A stretch of DNA of 64,000 nt, taken from the NCBI GenBank assembly GCA_007844125.1, contig CM017571.1:24532664-24596663 (forward strand), written 5' to 3'. This stretch comes from Sinonovacula constricta (taxonomy: Eukaryota > Mollusca > Bivalvia > Cardiida > Solecurtidae). Both the position numbers and the translations under genes were made by a program. Of this stretch, positions 25,801-35,499 are shown in pieces. Every line of letters begins with the position of its first letter. Position 1 is the stretch's first letter. Under the pieces are notes generated by a model. That model was not told the origin of the DNA, ran no database searches, and saw only the letters and a program-made list of their open reading frames with translations.

Positions 25801-28800
25801 AGCTAACTTATTCTCAGAATTCATAAAATATTGCCTAAGCAAACTTGATACAAGCAGGACATAATATACAAATTAAATATATATTATAAATTGAAAAGAT
25901 CAAAAACTATTGCATCTAAATAGACTTCATAACTTAAGGAAGAAAAAGCTGAAAAACATAAACTTCTTTTTGGAATGGTATTTACATATAAATACATAAC
26001 AGACCATTAAAAAAAGTCACAAAAATCAACAAAACTCTGCAAAAACAATAACAATTGTTTTTTGTTAAGTTGATTTTCTTGAGAGATATTAATGAGAGTA
26101 CATGTATAGTAAAAAGTATTGTAAAAAATTGAATTTGTTAACATGGCATTATTTCATTTGGTGCAGTGCAAGTAATAACCATCTTTTGCTTATATCACTT
26201 TCTTTCTGGTGGAGGAAGACCCCAGACACATGTCTGGGTAGAACCACCGGTGCTGGAGTCAGCTGGAATCCCTTCTCATATTAAGTCCTTCGCTCAGAAT
26301 AGGACTCGAACCCATGCGGTGAGAGGCTAAGTAGTCAGAGGAGTTACAAATCGGTGACTCTACTACTATGACACAGGCGCCCCTAAGTCAATTTCACTTG
26401 ATGTTGGAATTGCAATATTATGCAATATAACCTCCCATATTGGAAAGTTAATTGAATATGCAATCTTTTTTCTCTGGAACCAAAACCCTCATACCTGCCT
26501 AGGGTCTTCAGGAGGGTATATTTATTCTTGATTTGGGGAGGTAGACTTTCATCTTCTTCTACGCTTAGGTCCATAAACATGTAGGCTGTGAAACAGAACA
26601 AATCCAGAGATGTGACTAGAACTCAAGAAATGACTAGAAATTTAATGATTTCAAAATATGATCTTGATCTTAAATATGGCCCTGACCTGAATGTCTATAC
26701 TTGTTAAATGTTATATGTGATACACCTTGATACCTGTATGATAGTTAAGTTCTGCTTATTCTACTTTGTTGCAAGAGATTTAATCTGCCAAATGTTTAAA
26801 CAAATTCACCTAATGCGAAGGCTAAATTTGAAGCATACTCACTTTTTGTGTAAGTCTAGTGTATTTAACACAGTACTACTGAAGGAGACAATCAGGCCAG
26901 ATTTCTATTTTCTTTTATAAAGATGTGGATAATTTGAACAAGAACAATTGTGTGTAAAAACATCGAAATAATTATTAATGTTTAAGCTATAAAGGACTTT
27001 TATAAAATAACCTAATAAATGAGATTTTTCTTTGTTTGGTGTGTTTATCATCCCACCAACAGTATTTCATTTGTTTGGAGATAGTGTCAACTGAAAGCAG
27101 ATATAGACCCTTTCAGTTACTCGCCCTAAGTCAAACAAGAGTTGCGTCCCGCGACCAGATATGACGTCATACGAGGATTGAAAACAAAAAGGCTACTTTA
27201 GTATTTATAAGCGGATTTTTGTGCTGTTTTAACATAAGTATGTGCTTTATTTATTTTTTAGAACTCAGAAAATCACCTTATTCAAAGACAATGATAATCT
27301 GTTTTAATTTACAGTAAAAAAAATAAGAATAAATCAGGAAATCTGGGAAAGTTCGTCTTTTTTCAGACGAAGTGCAACTGTCATACCAATGAAAGTAAAT
27401 AATAAAAGGCTCTTCAAAATTACTTAAAGACCCCTTGAAATGGTAGCTGGAGTGGGAAATGGTATTTATAATCGCACGTATCTCTTGTATTAGATCACGC
27501 ATGATCCATGCTGCAGAGATAGCTATTTTTAGATTAGTTATGGGATAACGTTCGCTCTGACGTTGATATCTATTTTTAGTAGACACCTCTATCATGCTTA
27601 TTTATATCTTTGGGAAGAATGAACATTAAGTATGTTTTTTTTCCATTTTGTACTGTATACCAATATAGGTATTGTTGAAGATTGTCTTTACTTAGACTAA
27701 AGTATGAATTTTTGCTGAAATTAGGCCCATATAATGCATATTCCCCAAAGCAGGGGAAATATATCATTACATGTATTTGATATAGACAAATTGTCGGATA
27801 CCACCTTTAACATAGGGGTCCTACTGAATACAGAAGACACTTGTTTACCGAAAGATACAGAAAGAGACTTTAAATTACCGAAATACACTTAATAAATTGA
27901 CATTAAAGTATAATTTGCTGTTTTATTGAGTAAATATGTTAATCAAAATACATTAATGCATTCATATCAGGAATAGCTGGGCAGAAAATAACACACCAAA
28001 CTTAAAAAAGGCAGTGAAAAGATAGCATGGTTTTATAAAATGAATACAAATAATAACCACATGATGAGAATCTGATGTTAATGTCGGTGCATATTTAATG
28101 CGAGGGCCATTCAACTGATTGTCATATCCGGCTGTCAATGCAGACATCTAGTTATATTTGTAAAAAAACAAAAACAATTTTATACAGACATCTAAACATA
28201 TGTAAACAAATAAGTTTAGTTAAACTGAACCTATTAGCTGATTCTGTATAGAAGGCTCTGTAAAGTGATGTCAAACTCATATATGCAATACAGTCATGAC
28301 AACATGAAAAGAGAACAGGATTGCATTGGACTTTTGTCGGTGCATGTTTAATGCGTGGGCCGTTCAGACTGCTGAACGTCCTATCCGAATTCCAATACAT
28401 ACATGAAATAAATAGAAATAGACTAAAAGAATATTATGTTTACTGCATTAAGGAATAAAATCTGATGTTTCAATTGCCCTAAATGATAAAAGAATGTTGA
28501 CGAGGACTGTAATAACTGACATATATTCCATTATTATTGTAATTATATGAAATGGGTATCACTGTGTTGTTTCAATGGCATTGTCACTGTCCGTACATTA
28601 ACTTTTCGTTTTCTTTGACCTGTTTTTTTGTCGTCTGTGCGCGGTGCCACTACAGAAGATTGACCATTTGAGGACAGCTTTTCACATTTTATTTATCGCG
28701 AAAACTCATGACTATCAAAATTTACGCACAACTTATGGAGAGACAATAACAATAAACAAGCACTCTTATTGCAAATACAACAACACTTCAAAAAGAAATC

Positions 28801-31800
28801 AAACATACCCACACAATCGCTGTAGTTTTCTCTTTCAATGATCTTTACGTTTTACGCGTATTCAGCCGAAATCGAATAACAATCCTCGTATGACGTCACC
28901 AAGGGGGAGGTAATTGAAAACCGATAATAACTGAAAGGGTCTATAGTGCTGCCGTCAATGTGTATAGCATGCCATGAACACCTGGCATGATACCACAGTC
29001 ACATTATCCTGATACCAGGCTGACCAGTTGTGGAACTACCCTTATGTTTGCTTGATCATTAGCAAGGGAGCTATACCACTACCATTTTTAATGACTTTGC
29101 TATTTCTCGCATGGGATTGAAGCGGGTCCACCACAAACTGGAGCCAACTCCCTACCAGTAGCGCTAATAGGTCTGGAAGAGATGTTTTAATCTGATGTTT
29201 CTTTAATTAGGCTGAGCAATAAATACCAATTAAACAAGAGAGAATTGGCATCTTCATTTAAAAGGCAACATAAGGGACTTTTTAGGACTTTGTAAATAAC
29301 AACAAGAGTATACTCCTGGATTTAAATTTTACATAAGATTCTCTAGTTTACCTCATTTCTTAACTAATATAGACATGCTGTGTTATCTGATTAATCAAAA
29401 TAGAACAAGGCTAACATGGCTATGATAAATGGCAACATTAAATTATATTAATTTACCTTTGTTCTTTTTCAATGCAAGTGAAATTTCATCATTGTTGGAT
29501 AACACTTGTCTGTTACCTTTACCTGCAAAAAAAAACAAATATTTTGTTAAAATATCTGAAGCAGAACGATATATTTAGAAAGAACAACATGTGCCACAGA
29601 AGTCTTACAGCATCATCTTACCATTTAATAGTCATATGAGTATATGGAAAGTCATACCTGTATATGGGTTCAAACTATCTGGGCCATTAAAGTGAAAATG
29701 TTTGAATAAATAAAAAGAATCCCATATAATGCTCATTATCCAACATTCGGGTAAATAACAGAAAAAGATAAAACCTTTTTTTAAGGTCAATCTTATTCAA
29801 AAATCATTTGAGAGTTTTTGTAAATGGAATTTAAATCTATGGTCATTAGTAAGGAATAAATGTAAGTGGTGATGTATGTTACTGGATTGGAATTTTCCTA
29901 TTACATAATTGGCAGTTATTTGTACATAGAGCTTCATTAACTGATTATGACCTGTACAGAACACATCATTATTTTGAAAATTAAATATGTAAATTCAGGT
30001 CAAGGGATGATACAAACACTTTTGTGACTAATCAGAACATGTCATAAATCAACCTGAATTATTTTACATTTTTTGACTGGGACAAGCTAGAAGATTTTAT
30101 CAATTATACAACATTTTTGTTTTTAAATCATTTGAAAGAATATCAACAAGTACGGACAAATAGCCATTATATACATTTCTTATAATACATTTTAAATTAT
30201 TTGGCATTAATTTTTATGATGAAAATCCAAACCATACATAAGTTAATAAATGCTTATTCATAAGGTCTCAGTTAATACTGAAAGAGTACAAGAATATTAT
30301 TAATTAATGTAACATGCTAAATAGTAAGTACATAACATGTAACAGGATGATATACCGGTTCATAGGCAGGGCTGTTAAATGTACTTACCCACTTTTTCCC
30401 CATTAACAAAGGTTCTATTATTGGAGGTGTCATATATATATATATATATATAGGCAGGGTTATTAAATGTACTTTACTTACCCACTTTTTCCCCATTAAC
30501 AAAGGTTCCATTACTGGAGGTGTCTTCCAGGAATACATGGATGCCTGTTGTGGTAAGTTGCTGAAAGAAAACAACCATCAGCAGGCAATTGTATAAATTG
30601 CGGTTTAATTTTAATCAGTGGTAAAGGTTTGGTTAACACTTTAGTTAATTTCATTTGCTGGTTAGATCCTGTTTATAATGTTCTGGTTGACAGACCCTCT
30701 TTCAATTTACAATTTTAAGTTAAAGCTTCTTGTCAGTGGTGAGTTAAATTAACACCAAAAGTAAACAAGGCCATTTTTCATTGGGACCAGTCAGTGAGAA
30801 TGTGGCACTGTGAGACATTTTGGTTAATTTAGCTTTTGGTTAAATTAAATATTCTGATTCAGTAACCAAATGGTTAACTGCATTTATCTATCGTTGGTTT
30901 CCCTGGGAGGGGGCGGGGGAGAAACAAATGCTATGTCTAAAGATGTTTGTTTATTATTATGTTGTTGATTTTTTGTTGGTTAACTGACTTCTTATACTTA
31001 ATTAAAGATCATATAAATACTAATGTAGATATTTCAATATATTACAGTGTTGATATACTATTCCATCTTATATCTAATTAAAGAAAAATACAATGTTGAT
31101 CTTTATACTCACTCTGACTATCTTGAAGTGTACTTTACTGTAGGCTTGAAAGCATTGATGTTTGGAAGTGTTGTCAAATGAAACATCACAGTTCTCTCCC
31201 CTTCCAAATGTATGCTCTTCTTTATTTAAGTCTGTCAAATAAAATACAAAACACCATAGTTATTGTTTAGAGATTTGCATTAAAACTGTTTTAACACTAT
31301 AATGTTTTGCTATTGTGAACTTTTTTCCAAGAAAATGCTCACATTGCATTAAACATTATGCATATTAGCAATTCCTCCATGTCAGCATCAAAAGAGCAAG
31401 AAACATGCTCAAGAGAAAACACTGCATTTCTTTTGAAAATTGTATACTTTAAGGAATGGTTCCAACCCCCAGTTGATGTTTTGAAGTTAAAAATAATACT
31501 TTTTTTTAAAAAGCAAGCTTACTATTATATCTGTCTAAAGATAATTATCTATTTACTACTTTATTTAAATATTTAAAAAATATAAATGCAATTCAATTTA
31601 CTCGTTCAACCCACAGAACTTGTATGGGAGAAGTCAGGTTTTTATTATTGACCTTAACAATAACAAAAACAGTTAAATGAAACAATGTTGACAAACTTCA
31701 AACTTGACTTAACACTTGTGTAAAAATAGCCCAATAAATTTTGCTAGTATCTATGACATGCAACAGCAACAGTGGCTTTGTTTAGAAACTTTATTGCATT

Positions 31801-34612
31801 CAAAGGGAGAAGAATATTCCATAAGTCTTTAATCTGTGTACTGAGCAAACGCAATTGTAACTGGCGTCATATTAGTCTGGGGCTAGCACTGGGTTATTTT
31901 CTCTGTGAGCCAATTTCACATTCGGTGATTAGTCTTTTGTGTGTTACATCTGATGCATAATATGCATTGCATATTAACGATGTATAACACCTAACTTGAA
32001 TGTTACATTACACACATTATGTAATGTAAGACAGGCTAGATCTACCATTCCATTTAGCATAATAAATACAATATTTGACATAAAATTCAAGTTGAACGTT
32101 CCTGAGTGTTTTTAAATGGTTGGTTCTTTTGTAATTGTTTTTTTCAAAAATGACAATGGTTTATAGGTAAACAAACCAATTTCCTCATGATTTTTCTCCT
32201 GTACGTGTCATTTTATTGTAAATACTGACAACAGCTGACAAGACATTACATTAAACAACAAAATAAATTATTGTAACCTGAAAAGATCCTACAAAATGCT
32301 GCTTTTTGATGTTCTACGCCTGTGTGAAAAGTGAAGCATAATGCTACAATCGACATCTAAAATATTTATTTCCTAACTGAGCTACGCAGCACAGCTAGCT
32401 ATTTTTAAACTTAGAAAACTATGTGACCACTTATATTTTAGCTCATCCCCATCAACTGCTCTGATGGTGATGTCTATTTTTAGCAGGAATCAAAATCATT
32501 TTTATTTGTAGATTTGAAGAGAATGAATATTTTAAGTATTGATAAACAAGTTTTGTTGTCCTAAAATTAAAATACTGTTTAAAATCATCTAAGCTTAGAC
32601 TTAAGAATGATTTTTCTGCAGATTTTTTTCAGAAATACCCCCAAAAGAGATCTGATATTGTAACATGTATTAGATATAGGTGAACTGTTGGATACAACCT
32701 TTAAAACTTTAAACAGGACAAGTAGCTCAGCTGGGAACAAATGCTGTTGGGGAAAAAAAGTGCAGGTGATAGCTAGCTGGAGCTATTGCAAGAAAGCAAA
32801 CTTGCCAACATTTCTGAAGTCATGGTTTCCAGAAATTTTTAACAATGATGATTCCCTTGAGCCAACTTTGATACCGTATTCACTCGTGTAATGGTCGCAC
32901 CCGTGTAATGGCCGCACCCCCAAAATGACCGCAAAATTTGAAGAAAAAATCCTAATTCAATGTAATGGCCGCAACCCCAAAATGACCGCAAACACAGTTT
33001 ATTATCCGTCAGTAAACACTTAAACAAACTTTCAACTTCAGTCTGCTAAATACACCAAGCTGTAATTTACTTGGCGTTTCTGTGTAGACTTGCCTCATTA
33101 CACAGGTCAAGTGACTGACTCTGAGATAAGCTGTTGTCAAGGTGATATCGATCGGAGCAGTTTGACAGTGAGGGAGTGAACGATGTGTTTTTATAAGCAG
33201 CTGCCTATTACATTTCTCCATGCACTGTTCCCCGATATATCGTGTACTGTCATACCAGACTTGGTGACGTAGATCAAAGAAATTAATTTCATGCCGCCAG
33301 GAGCTACAGGATAGCAGTGCGACTGACACTAGATACATTCGCAACGTGTCAAAAATACAGTCACAGTTTACCAATTAACCCTTTTGTTGAGACAGCAAGA
33401 CTGGTCGACGCTCCTTTCATTTTTCACCTCGTCAAGGAGATTGTCGCCTCGTATCAAAGCTGTGTTGTTTTATCGGCTATACTATGAAATCCTTTGATCT
33501 GCATGGTAGCGTGCACATGACAGCTGGGTGAAATTGTTTGATGATGCAAACATTCAGAAATATGATACAAGAGATAAAAACTAGGAAGTCATTTATAAAT
33601 TATGGAATATGTTCACATTGGTTAGACAAAAGCATAGAACGGCGCTATCTCGTTCATATCGTCCGGCAACCTCCTACTTAGAGAGCTCATCTAGACGCAT
33701 GGCGTCCCAAAAATCGGCAGAATCGTTCTAGAAAAAATGTCCCAAGGCCTTACACCTATAGAATGGCCGCACCCTCAACTCCTTAACGATAAAATCGGGT
33801 AAAAAAGTGCGGCGATTACACGAGTGAATACGGTAGTTGGCAAATGCCAGTGCATCCCCTGGCTCAGTTGCAATAGCAACCAGGTAGTAATAGCTATGGT
33901 TAAAATCTAGCTGAATGCTCAGTTTTTTCTCTCCTGTTACCCATCTTGTTTCTGTTGTAATATGCAACAAAGCGGCAGAGTATAGCCAGGGATAAAGTTC
34001 CAGGTGTATCGAGGGATGATTGGCATAGTTTTACTGGTAGTTTGTTCAGTGCCTCAATAGCTTTGTTGGCAGAAGAACCTGCCAGTATTGGGGAAAACTG
34101 AGGTTTTAATCCTGTGGAGACAATTTTAATGCAGCTGTTACAGTATAATAAAAAAAAATCTAAGAAGTCATCTTATGTTTCTCAATAAAATAATGAGAGG
34201 GAATTAATCAGCAAGATCACCTGTAGAGAGCAGAACATCTCAAACAGACAAGCCCCCCCCCCCCCCCCCCCTCCCCACAAACCCCTAGCCCTGCCTTAAA
34301 TTTTAAACAAACACAAACAAAAATCATCAACCCAAATGTTGGTAAGTAAGCATGATTGCAGGCGCAGTACCCTGAATGCCAAATCACTGCCAGCCTGTTT
34401 GTGTCAATCTATAAACTTTGTTTTAATATGTCTTGGTTGAAAATGTGACTTCTATAATAATAAAAGAAAATGTCTTCAGATACTTTACCTATTGCCACAA
34501 AGCTGGACCCCAATGGAAACAGTCGGCCCCATGGTTTGGAGGACTGAGAGGTCTCCTCCTCCTCGCTGCTAAAATCACCATCAACGAGATCTTGTGTGGG
34601 AAGTGTTGCCAT
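13827..34612 (-). CDS. CHEK2: Checkpoint kinase 2 (FHA-domain serine/threonine kinase), complete
   Basis: Transduces DNA double-strand-break signals from ATM-type kinases in the nucleus. Fifteen coding exons: 34612-34489, 31231-31113, 30560-30482, 29522-29457, 26585-26495, 25182-25074, 24674-24621, 23834-23770, 21499-21400, 20346-20308, 18537-18326, 17019-16904, 16142-16057, 15065-14991, 13910-13827. They sum to 1419 nt, 472 residues plus TAG, every junction in frame with GT-AG. FHA domain about 48-135, with phosphothreonine-binding FGRG (50-53) and [10 protein letters not shown] (95-104). Kinase about 152-418: Gly loop LGRGACGEV, ATP lysine AVK (K181), HRD (D280), DFG (D301), activation segment [13 protein letters not shown] with T316 and T320 matching human T383/T387. 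The basic tail PRKRSLEV...CSKRKT fits a nuclear localisation signal. The N-terminal SQ/TQ cluster is very short (TQ at 6-7, SQ at 22-23). The exon 6 and exon 14 donors (GTG before GTCAGT or GTCTGT) were chosen by phase and +5 G; nearby alternatives exist. Introns are full of mobile elements. Confidence 0.95.
14300..14420 (+). repeat. tRNA-derived SINE-C fragment
   Basis: A tRNA-like head with B-box-like ggttcaagtcctgg, followed by 'gggaaggtttccaga', which recurs in the SINE-C copies at 17398-17600, 15240-15375 and 26205-26382. Confidence 0.55.
15240..15375 (-). repeat. SINE-C copy (minus)
   Basis: Ends in 'gggcgccc' at the tRNA-like head side and shares 'aagtccttc...gaacaggacttgaac' with 26205-26382. 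Lies in the CHEK2 intron between exons 13 and 14. Confidence 0.6.
15825..16012. repeat. Imperfect CAT/CCA trinucleotide repeat
   Basis: About 190 bp of ATC, ACC and ATT triplets, ending about 45 bp from CHEK2 exon 13 on the intron side. On the minus strand this is a GAT/GGT-rich stretch just downstream of the exon 13 donor. Confidence 0.9.
17398..17600 (+). repeat. SINE-C copy (plus)
   Basis: A tRNA-like head (gcgcttgtggccgagttgcc ... gagtcctggtca) plus the body 'gtctggagtcttcctccacca', which is the reverse complement of the 5' part of the copy at 26205. Lies in the CHEK2 intron between exons 11 and 12. Confidence 0.6.
17953..18178 (+). repeat. SINE-A copy, 3' truncated
   Basis: Starts in the tRNA-like head (ggacctggtatcctaaacgg), includes gggtttgatcccggg and runs through 'gtgttaggataatgtgactggg', then stops about 110 bp short of the full body. 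Lies about 150 bp downstream of the CHEK2 exon 11 donor. Confidence 0.75.
21545..21646. repeat. 26-bp tandem repeat, about four units
   Basis: The unit 'cagaatcaccactatataagg' plus 'ttata' repeats four times with few changes, in the intron just upstream of CHEK2 exon 9. Confidence 0.9.
22395..22754. mobile_element. TA-flanked MITE, short copy (360 bp)
   Basis: Begins CCGTATTCACTCGTGTAA and ends with its near-exact inverse TTACATGAGTGAATATGG, each end abutting TA, consistent with TA target duplication (Tc1/mariner/pogo-like, by inference). It shares both termini, the subterminal 'gaccgcaaaatttgaagaaaa' region and the 3' block 'aaaaatcggcagaatcgttc' with the copy at 32874-33833. No transposase. 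Confidence 0.85.
23273..23559 (+). mobile_element. SINE-A copy with target duplication, 5' truncated
   Basis: Starts inside the tRNA-like head (caggtacgggaggccctggg), includes gggttcgatcccgggcc and the full body, and ends in an AAAC-repeat tail. Flanked by the 11-bp direct repeat ACAAAGGTGCC at 23262-23272 and 23560-23570. Inserted in the CHEK2 intron between exons 8 and 9, on the strand opposite to the gene. Confidence 0.9.
24300..24480. repeat. GT microsatellite, poly-G run and TATG repeat
   Basis: Two (GT)n blocks about 24307-24338 run into an uninterrupted stretch of about 24 G (24339-24362), followed at about 24460-24480 by (TATG)n. The G-run lies in a CHEK2 intron on the plus strand. 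Confidence 0.9.
26205..26382 (-). repeat. SINE-C copy (minus)
   Basis: Starts 'ctggtggaggaagacccc', includes 'gaataggactcgaacccatg' (B-box complement) and ends '...acacaggcgcccct' at the tRNA-like head. Similar starts recur near 24090, 25360 and 62045. The element ends about 110 bp below CHEK2 exon 5. Confidence 0.7.
27106..28941. mobile_element. 1.84-kb non-autonomous DNA transposon nested in SINE-A
   Basis: Starts GACCCTTTCAGTTA and ends with the exact inverse TAACTGAAAGGGTC (14-bp terminal inverted repeat). A perfect 19-bp subterminal inverted repeat TGACGTCATACGAGGATTG lies at 27162-27180 and inverted at 28880-28898. The interrupted SINE shows a TATA target duplication of up to 4 bp. The longest internal ORF is about 105 residues and resembles no transposase. 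Internal direct repeats at 28083-28113 and 28336-28366 (gtcggtgcat...aatgcg..gggcc.ttca). Superfamily not determined. Confidence 0.88.
27564..27810. repeat. Internal segment of the 1.84-kb MITE, repeated at 32469-32704
   Basis: Shared landmarks in order: 'gat.tctatttttag.ag', 'gaagaatgaa.att.aagta', 'cttagactaa/cttagactta', 'acatgtatt.gatata', 'ggatac.accttta'. Similarity is moderate, so this is either an older repeat carried by the MITE or a decayed relative. Confidence 0.5.
30362..30432 (-). pseudogene. Partial duplicate of CHEK2 FHA exon 3
   Basis: About 70 bp duplicates the 3' half of CHEK2 exon 3 plus its donor site, separated from the true exon (30482-30560) by a (TA)n run at 30432-30451. 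The duplicated exonic part is 30431-30389. It would encode [13 protein letters not shown], so the conserved Gly of the SNGTFVN motif becomes Arg. The donor GTAAGT is intact, but no acceptor or polypyrimidine tract precedes the duplicate. Confidence 0.85.
32874..33833. mobile_element. TA-flanked MITE, long copy (960 bp)
   Basis: Ends CCGTATTCACTCGTGTAA / TTACACGAGTGAATACGG, perfect 18-bp inverted repeats each abutting TA. Both ends match the short copy at 22395-22754. The central ~600 bp is absent from the short copy and includes a 121-codon minus-strand ORF (33009-33374) with no recognisable transposase motif. Lies in CHEK2 intron 1. Confidence 0.88.
34252..34272. repeat. Poly-C run in CHEK2 intron 1
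   Basis: About 20 consecutive C on the plus strand, therefore poly-G on the CHEK2 coding strand, about 220 bp downstream of the exon 1 donor. Confidence 0.85.
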
Positions 34613-35001
34613 CGTTATCGTGTTTCTTATGGGACAGCTACAATTTGAAAATGCATTCAGGGTTTACTTTAAATTTCTGCAGGCCCATGCACAAATTCAC
34701 ACCAAACGTAAACACGAGAGGAAAAGGCCGAGTGTGTCCGAATGCTTGATCGATTTTTGTTTATGAATAAACGGAGTTATGTTCTAATTATTACTATCCA
34801 CACATGTAAAAAAAACTGTGTGTATTTTACAAATATTTTTTTAAAATTTTGGACAATTCATAGATATTTAAGTAGAAACATTATCAACAAAATGGTAGGC
34901 AACTGTATGTTGATAGAACAAATCCTTAAATTCTAGTATTCATTTTATCGTCGGACTACCTCTAAATCTAATCGAGTAGGGTCCCCCACCCCCACTCCGA
35001 T
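34613..35001. promoter_or_regulatory. CHEK2 5' flank, shortened by the MULE
   Basis: Only about 390 bp separate the CHEK2 start codon from the left end of the MULE. It must contain the 5' UTR and any surviving native proximal promoter. I see no clear TATA box in a suitable place; the left part is less AT-rich than its surroundings. Its last nine bases (34993-35001, CACTCCGAT) are the MULE target duplication. Confidence 0.45.
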
Positions 35002-35075
35002 CGGTATGACTATTTACCGGATATGAATTCATATCCGCGGATATGAATCTGGGGTACGGATATGAATGTAAAATT
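35002..35075 (+). repeat. MULE left terminal inverted repeat
   Basis: Outer end of the element. It holds three overlapping copies of the 'atatgaa'/'ttcatat' box, one of them the perfect palindrome ATATGAATTCATAT, then 'gggtacggatatgaa'. Matches the right end (52395-52463) in inverted orientation. Confidence 0.92.
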
Positions 35076-35194
35076 CAATATTTACGAGCCTTTCTTTAGT
35101 GTTTTCTGTGTTTAGATGCCATTTAATGTATCTGGTGGTATATGAAATAATTCAGATTATGTATTCTAATAATTAAATAAATATAGTAAAAAAA

Positions 35195-35392
35195 ACAGAT
35201 CTTTATGTATATATCTATATGAGATTTCATATCCGTGGGCACTAAGGGTACGGATATGAACACAGTAACTGCAAACTAGAGCGTTGTTGATGATATTGTC
35301 CCTTTATGTATATATCTATATGAGATTTCATATCCGTGGGCACTAAGGGTACGGATATGAACACAGTAACTGCAAACTAGAGCGTTGTTTGT
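35195..35392 (+). repeat. 101-bp tandem duplication in the left arm
   Basis: Two nearly identical ~89-bp blocks (starting tttatgtatatatctatatg and ending aaactagagcgttgtt) are offset by 101 bp. Each contains one TTCATATCCGT...TACGGATATGAA box pair. Confidence 0.92.
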
Positions 35393-35499
35393 TATATTTA
35401 TGTAAAGTCTTATATAATATCATCATGTTTTTAATTTATTTTATAACTTTAATGATAGTATGCTCATATTTACGTAATTATTGCATATACACATAGCCG

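Larger units (their letters stand above)
27031..29177 (-). mobile_element. SINE-A copy interrupted by a MITE
   Basis: The 3' part of SINE-A (27031-27105) and the rest (28942-29177) are collinear halves of one copy. Joining them across the insertion restores the order seen in the copy at 8910-9226. The insertion is the MITE at 27106-28941. Confidence 0.85.

Noticed and set aside
27106..28941. CRISPR-like or phage-like structure
   Set aside because: No regular spacer array anywhere in the window; repeats are eukaryotic transposons, satellites and SINEs.
30317..30574. 85-codon ORF repeating '[11 protein letters not shown]'
   Set aside because: Out-of-frame reading of CHEK2 exon 3 and its partial duplicate.
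33009..33374. 121-codon minus-strand ORF inside the long MITE
   Set aside because: No recognisable domain; the short MITE copy lacks it; reported only as MITE content.
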